Source: Nocardioides guangzhouensis (GTDB lineage Bacteria > Actinomycetota > Actinomycetes > Propionibacteriales > Nocardioidaceae). From it: a stretch of DNA of 50,402 bases. Position numbers and translations under genes: made by a program. Below the pieces are notes generated by a model. The model was not told the origin of the DNA. It saw only the letters and a program-made list of their open reading frames with translations, and ran no database searches. Shown piece after piece: positions 46,031 through 50,402 of the stretch. How positions within the stretch are numbered: the stretch's first letter is position 1; the number at the start of each line of letters is the position of its first letter. The stretch covers positions 1 to 50,402 of the forward strand of contig NZ_SDKM01000033.1 in the NCBI RefSeq assembly GCF_004519545.1, given 5' to 3'.

Positions 46031-46840
46031 GTGATCGGGCAGCGGTTCGCGTCTCCGGTGCCGCCCGGCACCGGCTGGCCGGACGACCCGGCAACGGCGG
46101 ACACCCCGGTTGCGCACGACCGCGACGACGTACGCCGCCTGGCCGGCGACGCGTGCCTGGACGACCTGGACGCCCGGGTCTCGGTCTGCCGGGCCTGCCC
46201 GCGCCTCGTGCAGTGGCGTGAGGACGTCGCGGTGGAGAAGCGGGCGGCGTTCGCGGGCGAGCCGTACTGGGGCCGCCCGATCGCCGGGTGGGGGGACCCG
46301 GAGGCGCGGGTCCTGATCGTGGGGCTCGCACCGGCCGCGCACGGAGGCAACCGGACCGGGCGGATCTTCACCGGCGACCGTTCCGGCGACTGGCTTTTCG
46401 CGGCGCTGCACCGGGCCGGCCTGGCCGCCCGGGAGACGTCGGTGCACGCCGGCGACGGGCAGCGCCTGCTCGGTGCCCGGATGGTCGCGGCGGTCCGCTG
46501 TGCCCCGCCGCTGAACAAGCCGACCACCGAGGAGCGCGACACCTGTGCCCCGTGGGTGAACCGCGAGGTCGGGCTGCTCGCCCCGCACGCGCGCGTCGTG
46601 GTCGCGCTGGGGTCGTTCGGCTGGGACGCCGCACTGCGCGCGTTCCGGGGCGCCCGCTTCGCGGTGCCCACCCCCAAGCCGCGCTTCGGCCACGGTGCCG
46701 AGGCGACCCTGGTCGGCCCGGCCGGCCCGGTGGTGCTGCTCGGCTGCTACCACCCGAGCCAGCAGAACACGTTCACCGGGAAGCTGACCGAGCAGATGCT
46801 CGACGACGTGCTGGGCCGCGCACGGGCCCTGGCTCGGTGA
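46031..46840 (+). CDS. Uracil-DNA glycosylase, family 5 (UdgB-like)
   Basis: Removes uracil, and in this family also hypoxanthine, from DNA. The 269-aa protein has a 4Fe-4S cluster expected on Cys53 and Cys56 (VCRACPRL) plus Cys157 and Cys172, motif A GLAPAAHGGNRTGRIFTGD and the DNA-binding motif GCYHPSQQNTFTGKL. The substrate-site Asp of families 1-4 is absent; the Ala in GLAPAAHG is typical of family 5. The GTG at 46031 is the only good start in the open frame after the upstream stop. A promoter for the tRNA that follows overlaps its end. Confidence 0.87.
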   Translation: MIGQRFASPVPPGTGWPDDPATADTPVAHDRDDVRRLAGDACLDDLDARVSVCRACPRLVQWREDVAVEKRAAFAGEPYWGRPIAGWGDPEARVLIVGLAPAAHGGNRTGRIFTGDRSGDWLFAALHRAGLAARETSVHAGDGQRLLGARMVAAVRCAPPLNKPTTEERDTCAPWVNREVGLLAPHARVVVALGSFGWDAALRAFRGARFAVPTPKPRFGHGAEATLVGPAGPVVLLGCYHPSQQNTFTGKLTEQMLDDVLGRARALAR

Positions 46841-46867
46841 CGCGGACCGCCCTCTAGGTTGGTCCCT

Positions 46868-46941
46868 GCCCCCGTATCCCAATCGGCAGAGGAAGTCGCC
46901 TTAAAAGCGATCCAGTGTGGGTTCGAGCCCCACCGGGGGCA
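46868..46941 (+). tRNA. tRNA with anticodon UAA, leucine-type but short variable arm
   Basis: The 74-nt gene folds as a cloverleaf: acceptor GCCCCCG/CGGGGGC, D-arm TCC/GGA with loop CAATCGGCAGA, anticodon arm GTCGC-CTTAAAA-GCGAT (anticodon TAA at 46902-46904), variable loop CCAGT, T-arm GTGGG-TTCGAGC-CCCAC, discriminator A, no encoded CCA. The D-loop with AATCGG and the A discriminator resemble tRNA-Leu, but leucine tRNAs of bacteria normally have a long variable arm of more than ten bases, which is absent. The TAGGTT box at 46855-46860 places the transcript start near the 5' end. Reads UUA codons, which are rare in this genome. Identity of the attached amino acid is uncertain. Confidence 0.8.
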
Positions 46942-47001
46942 CGGCCCGTGCTGGTCCGGACCGGCCTGTGGTGACCGCCGCTCGCCGGACAGGGTGGAAC
47001 C

Positions 47002-47376
47002 ATGCTCGAGCTGGACGCCGTCCTGGACGAGTTCTCGGAGGCGTTCGGCGCGCAGGACGCCGAGCGCCTCAAACGCGTGTTCACCCGCGACCACGCCTCC
47101 CTGGTCACCTCCGAGGGACTGGCGCTGATCGGCACCGACCGGCTGCACCTCTTCTTCGACGTCTACGCCCAGCAGGAGACCCGGTTCACCTTCGAGTGGG
47201 ACTACCGCGAGGTGCACGCAGCCGGGGACGCCGGCTGGGTCGTCGCGTTCGGCCGCGAGACCGCCGCCCGCCGGGAGGGGGACGTGACGATGCCGTTCCG
47301 GCTGACCCTGGTCTGCCGGCGCGACCCGGAGCAGGGCTGGGCGATCGCGCACCTGCACGCGTCCAGCCCGGTGTGA
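47002..47376 (+). CDS. NTF2-like (SnoaL/ketosteroid-isomerase fold) protein
   Basis: The 124-aa single-domain protein has the cone-shaped NTF2-like fold (LDEFSEAFGAQDAERLKRVF, then FTFEWDYREVHAAGD, WVVAFGRETAAR and FRLTLVCRRDP). The usual catalytic residues of SnoaL cannot be assigned. Function unknown; such proteins often act as small isomerases, hydrolases or stress proteins. The ATG follows AGGGTGG by about 4-5 nt. Confidence 0.75.
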   Translation: MLELDAVLDEFSEAFGAQDAERLKRVFTRDHASLVTSEGLALIGTDRLHLFFDVYAQQETRFTFEWDYREVHAAGDAGWVVAFGRETAARREGDVTMPFRLTLVCRRDPEQGWAIAHLHASSPV

Positions 47377-47395
47377 GCTCCGGGTGATACCGGGC

Positions 47396-49183
47396 TCAGG
47401 CGCCGGCCGGGCCCGCGTCCGGGCCGACGTCGGGGAGCAGCGCCCGCAGCCGGGCCAGCACCTCCGCGAGGCGCGGATCGTCCGGGTCGGAGGCCGGCAC
47501 CAGGACCCCCGTGACCAGGTCGAGCAGGTCGACCAGCCGCTGGTGCTGGCCGCGGCTCTCCTGCACCTCGCGGGCCACCGCGTGCAGGCGGGCCTCGTGG
47601 CCCTTCGGGTGCTCCTCCGGAGCGGCCGTGCGCGGGCCACCCCAGCGGATCACCAGGCGGCACACATCAGGGTCCTCCCGCCCGAGCACCGCCCGACCCC
47701 GGCCCTGCTCGCGCTCGACCACCGTGCCGCCGTAGCGACGGATCTCGGCGACCACCTCGTCGGGGTCGAGGTACTGCCGGAAGTGGTCGGGGTACGTCGT
47801 CCGCTCGCCCGCGCTGGCCGGGGTCCGGAACTCGAGGAACGTGCGCCCTCCGGTGCGCTGCACCACCGCTGCGAACCGCCAGAACGCGTGCCGAGCGTGG
47901 TGGGTCAGGGCGTCCAGCAGGAACCGCGCGTGCAGGTGCGGCACCTGCTCGCGGCGGGTCAGCCGGGCCGCGAGCAGCAGCGGGGAGCGGACCTCGTTGA
48001 AGTTGACGCCCCGGTGCTCGAGCGAGACGTGGTGCTGCGACGCGTTCTGCCGGGCCAGCCGCATGCCGTTCGTGGCCGGCTCGAGGACCGTCGCCGGGTG
48101 GCCGGTCGAGGCGAACCAGACGGCGTCGCGGCCGTTGCCGGCGCCCACGTCCACGACCGGGCTGCCGGGGTCGATCCGCTCGGCCACCCACGCCGCGAAC
48201 GCCGAGTGCTCGCGGGACAGGGCCTGGCCGGCGTCGCTCTTGTAGAACTCGTGCCAGTGCCGCAGGTGGTTGCGGCGTCCCCGCATCCACCCGTTGGTAC
48301 GGCGCGTGGTCGCCACGGCCGGCTCGAACTTGAACGACGGGTCCGGCACCCGCCACCCCGCGCCGTACGTCGCCGCCAGCAGGTCCTCCGGCCGGGCCGG
48401 GCCGAGCACCTCGCGCCCCTCCAGCGTCATCGGGGCGACCGGCAGCAGCGAGGACCGGTCGAGCTGCGCGGACACGTTGGGCATGAGGTAGAACGTGTCG
48501 TCGACGTGGAAGCCGCCGAACACGTCGATGCCGCAGCGGCGGCCGTCGGCGAGGTCGACCCAGACCTTGAAGTCCGCCTCGGACATGCGCACCACCTGCC
48601 AGCCGAGCTGGCGCATCCGGCGGGCGGCGGCGTGGTTCTCGCGGATGATGTCGACCGGGTGGGTCTGGGCGCTGAGGTAGGCCAGGTCCGCGTCGGAGTC
48701 GTGGCCGATCATGTGGCCGTCGCGGACCGCACCGAGCAGGCAGCCGAAGGCCAGGAACGCCTCGAGGCCGCACTCCTGGCGCAGGTCGTGCTGCACGCGC
48801 TGCACCGCCTCGACGATCAGCTCCTTCGTGCCCGCGTCGGTCTTCGCGAAGGTGCGCTGCATCCGTCCGCCCTTGTCGACCGCGAGCTGGTAGCCGGACG
48901 CGTCGGTCACGTTGACCCGGTCCGCCGACTTCCCGAAGGCCACCTCGGCGTCGAAGAGGACCTCCTCGCCCACGTGCCGGCGTACGACGACGTGCCCGGC
49001 GCCGCGCAGGTAGGACCGCAACGCCGGGTGCCAGGGCACGCGGAGGCCGTCACCCTCGGGCGCGCCGTCGCGCCCCGGGTTGAACGACCAGACCCGATGT
49101 CCCTCGACCAGCACGTCGAGCGGGTCGTCGATCCCGGAGGGGAGCGTCACGCCCCGCCCGTCCACGCGTACCTTGTCCGTCAC
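47396..49183 (-). CDS. LicD-like domain fused to class I methyltransferase
   Basis: The 595-aa protein has an N-terminal part (residues 1-120), a LicD/fukutin-type segment near residue 150 (FLAFGCLLGAVRDGHMIGHD, then SDADLAYLS; normally GTLLGAVRHG...DDDID), a middle segment with CGIDVFGGFHVDDTFYLMP, a SAM-dependent methyltransferase near residue 344 (VVDVGAGNGRDAVWFAST) and a C-terminal helical tail (HAVAREVQESRGQHQRLVDL) of about 60 residues. LicD proteins transfer phosphocholine or sugars-phosphate to glycans. Together with a methyltransferase this suggests modification of a cell-envelope polysaccharide. The GTG at 49183 has GGGAGG upstream. No other glycan genes are near. Confidence 0.8.
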   Translation of the reverse strand: MTDKVRVDGRGVTLPSGIDDPLDVLVEGHRVWSFNPGRDGAPEGDGLRVPWHPALRSYLRGAGHVVVRRHVGEEVLFDAEVAFGKSADRVNVTDASGYQLAVDKGGRMQRTFAKTDAGTKELIVEAVQRVQHDLRQECGLEAFLAFGCLLGAVRDGHMIGHDSDADLAYLSAQTHPVDIIRENHAAARRMRQLGWQVVRMSEADFKVWVDLADGRRCGIDVFGGFHVDDTFYLMPNVSAQLDRSSLLPVAPMTLEGREVLGPARPEDLLAATYGAGWRVPDPSFKFEPAVATTRRTNGWMRGRRNHLRHWHEFYKSDAGQALSREHSAFAAWVAERIDPGSPVVDVGAGNGRDAVWFASTGHPATVLEPATNGMRLARQNASQHHVSLEHRGVNFNEVRSPLLLAARLTRREQVPHLHARFLLDALTHHARHAFWRFAAVVQRTGGRTFLEFRTPASAGERTTYPDHFRQYLDPDEVVAEIRRYGGTVVEREQGRGRAVLGREDPDVCRLVIRWGGPRTAAPEEHPKGHEARLHAVAREVQESRGQHQRLVDLLDLVTGVLVPASDPDDPRLAEVLARLRALLPDVGPDAGPAGA

Positions 49184-49310
49184 CCGTCTGCCTCCCTGAA
49201 CCTCAGGGGGAGCGTAGGCCCGCACGGCGCGGGAGGCGACACCCCGCGCGGAACCGGGCGATCGGAACCACCCGTCACTCCCGTTCGTTCCCCAAGTACA
49301 TCGCTCCACC

Positions 49311-49316
49311 TAGACT
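49311..49316 (+). promoter_or_regulatory. -10 box TAGACT of the BI-1 gene promoter
   Basis: TAGACT lies 62 nt before the ATG at 49378. It gives a leader of about 55 nt that ends with the ribosome-binding site AAGGAGGAG. Confidence 0.5.
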
Positions 49317-49377
49317 GGGGCGCACTCGGTGAGCCGTCAGAGCGACGGTCACCCCCGGCCTCCAAGGAGGAGACCAC

Positions 49378-50250
49378 ATGAGGAGCAACAACCCGGTGTT
49401 CAACCGGTCGCCCGAGTTCAACGGCCAGACCTCGAACGCGTACGGGAACATGGCCTACCCGGGCAACGGCGCCGCCTACCCCGGCTACGGCCAGCAGGGC
49501 TACTCCGACCCCTCCACCTGGGGCACCGGCACGCCCGGCACGCCCACCCAGATCGACCAGGGACGGATGACGATCGACTCGGTCGTCCAGAAGACCGCGA
49601 TCTCCCTCGGTGTGGTGGTGCTGCTTGCCGCTGCCACGTGGATCATGACGCCCGACCTCACCAGTGACGCGGCCGCGGGCGGGCTCTACCTCGCCCTGAT
49701 GGTCGGCTCGCTCGGTGCCTTCGCACTGTCGATCGTGAACTCCTTCAAGAAGACGATCAGCCCGGCGCTGATCCTGGCGTTCTGCGCCTTCGAGGGGGTG
49801 GCGCTCGGTGCGTTCTCCAAGGTCCTCGACAACGCAGTCGCGCCCGGGCACGGCATCGTCGTCCAGGCCGTGATCGGCACGTTCGCGGCGTTCGCGGGCA
49901 CGCTTGCTGTGTACAAGTTCTTCGACATCAAGGTCGGCAACAAGTTCCGCACGTTCGTGACCGCCGCGATGTTCGGCATGGTGGCGCTGGGCCTGCTTGA
50001 GATTGTCCTTCTGGCCTTCGGCACTGGCACCGGCGTCCTCGGGTTCGGCGGTGCGGGCCTCCTGTTCGCGATCGGCGGCCTGGTGCTCGGCGTGTTCATG
50101 CTGATCATGGACTTCGACTTCGTGGAGCAGGGCATCGCCCAGGGCCTGCCTGAGCGCTACTCGTGGTACGCCGCTTTCGCGCTGACCGTCAGCCTGGTCT
50201 GGATCTACACCAACCTGCTGCGCATCCTGGCCATCCTCAACCAGGACTGA
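49378..50250 (+). CDS. Bax inhibitor-1/YccA-like membrane protein
   Basis: The 290-aa protein has a Gly/Tyr/Pro/Asn-rich cytoplasmic N-terminus of about 60 residues, then seven membrane helices from residue 72 on (TAISLGVVVLLAAATWIM, LALMVGSLGAFALSIVN, ALILAFCAFEGVALGAF, VIGTFAAFAGTLAVYKFF and so on). It ends with the C-terminal YSWYAAFALTVSLVWIYTNL, followed by LLRILAIL. Bacterial BI-1 proteins form calcium leak channels or modulate FtsH; the role here is unknown. AGGAGG lies 6-7 nt before the ATG. Two hairpins follow. Confidence 0.92.
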   Translation: MRSNNPVFNRSPEFNGQTSNAYGNMAYPGNGAAYPGYGQQGYSDPSTWGTGTPGTPTQIDQGRMTIDSVVQKTAISLGVVVLLAAATWIMTPDLTSDAAAGGLYLALMVGSLGAFALSIVNSFKKTISPALILAFCAFEGVALGAFSKVLDNAVAPGHGIVVQAVIGTFAAFAGTLAVYKFFDIKVGNKFRTFVTAAMFGMVALGLLEIVLLAFGTGTGVLGFGGAGLLFAIGGLVLGVFMLIMDFDFVEQGIAQGLPERYSWYAAFALTVSLVWIYTNLLRILAILNQD

Positions 50251-50262
50251 CGCTCCGACATC

Positions 50263-50337
50263 GGTGACCCGGCACATCCTGTGCCGGGTCACCGTGCATT
50301 TCAGGCGCCGACCCGGCACAAGATGTGCCGGGTCGGC
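50263..50337. terminator. Twin hairpins after the BI-1 gene
   Basis: Hairpin one (50263-50293) has 13-bp perfect arms and a 5-nt loop; hairpin two (50307-50337) also has 13-bp perfect arms and a 5-nt loop. Both share the core GACCCGGCAC/GTGCCGGGTC. Since a minus-strand gene ends just after, at 50349, this is probably a bidirectional terminator with a duplicated stem. Confidence 0.8.
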
Positions 50338-50348
50338 GTGGTTGCGGG

Positions 50349-50402
50349 TCAGGAGCCTGTGGACAGGTCCTCGTCGACGGCTTCCTCGGCGGCGTTGTCG
50401 GC
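50349..50402 (-). CDS. C-terminal end of a minus-strand gene, cut by the window edge
   Basis: The last 17 codons and a TGA stop (50349-50351) of a gene entering from the right edge are visible. The tail ADNAAEEAVDEDLSTGS is acidic, as at the end of many actinobacterial proteins. The product cannot be identified from this fragment. The convergent position with the BI-1 gene and the hairpins between them support a real gene end. Confidence 0.45.
   Translation of the reverse strand, partial: ADNAAEEAVDEDLSTGS

Noticed and set aside
46868..46941. Idea that the UAA-anticodon tRNA suppresses the TAA stop in the hydrolase at 4228
   Set aside because: An anticodon UAA pairs with UUA, not with the stop codon UAA (which needs anticodon UUA). 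The two are unrelated.
1..50402. Defence island, prophage or large biosynthetic cluster
   Set aside because: No restriction, toxin-antitoxin, phage structural, NRPS or PKS genes are seen. The single acyl-CoA enzymes, PaaK and LicD fusion are not clustered.

Overview
The window is chromosomal DNA of a high-GC actinomycete. Very high G+C at third codon positions, many GTG starts, four-base ATGA/GTGA gene overlaps, leaderless starts behind TAGNNT boxes, a paired acyl-CoA carboxylase beta/epsilon set divergent from birA, and the order mfd - surA-like - mazG - eno - ftsB - DUF501 - ppx all point to Actinomycetota. Overall gene content looks most like Nocardioides or another Nocardioidaceae; that genus-level reading is inference from family resemblance, not a database match.

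Layout. 0-1.4 kb: an IS3-type insertion sequence whose second frame is broken. 1.6-3.3 kb: a MerR regulator divergent from an acyl-CoA dehydrogenase with an operator-like palindrome between them. 3.5-10.6 kb: a hydrolase pseudogene, GtrA, Maf, a TetR/MFS efflux pair, then a PhoD phosphatase / P1 peptidase operon. 10.6-16.7 kb: acyl-CoA carboxylase epsilon and beta subunits, divergent birA, a PH-domain membrane protein, an adenylate cyclase, purK and purE. 16.8-22.3 kb: two ANTAR RNA-binding sensors, WrbA, a Rho_N-like small protein, an MFS carrier, and a SigB/SigF-type sigma factor. 22.3-30.3 kb: PaaI/PaaK pair, ArfB, CoA-binding protein, a second acyl-CoA dehydrogenase and several small metabolic or membrane proteins. 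30.3-37 kb: a zone with a degenerate transposase, an ECF sigma factor with a membrane partner, a molybdenum oxidoreductase operon, adenine/adenosine deaminase, and two genes reduced by internal in-frame deletions. 37-46 kb: the conserved mfd-to-ppx housekeeping run. 46-50.4 kb: UdgB-type uracil-DNA glycosylase, an unusual tRNA with anticodon UAA, an NTF2-like protein, a LicD-methyltransferase fusion, and a BI-1 membrane protein.

No prophage, CRISPR array, defence island or large biosynthetic cluster is visible. The most unusual material is small: (i) three families of short palindromic or tandem repeats, two of which also lie in frame inside genes (acyl-CoA carboxylase epsilon subunit and mazG); (ii) a tRNA with a leucine UAA anticodon and a leucine-like D-loop but no long variable arm; (iii) several genes caught in decay by nonsense mutation, 1-nt frameshift or in-frame internal deletion.

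Functionally, the intact genes cover fatty acyl/branched-chain acyl-CoA oxidation and carboxylation (two acyl-CoA dehydrogenases, AccD/AccE, BirA, PaaK/PaaI), purine synthesis and salvage (PurE, PurK, adenine/adenosine deaminase), DNA repair and nucleotide sanitation (Mfd, UdgB, Maf, MazG), and stress signalling (two sigma factors, two ANTAR proteins, Ppx/GppA, a cyclase).
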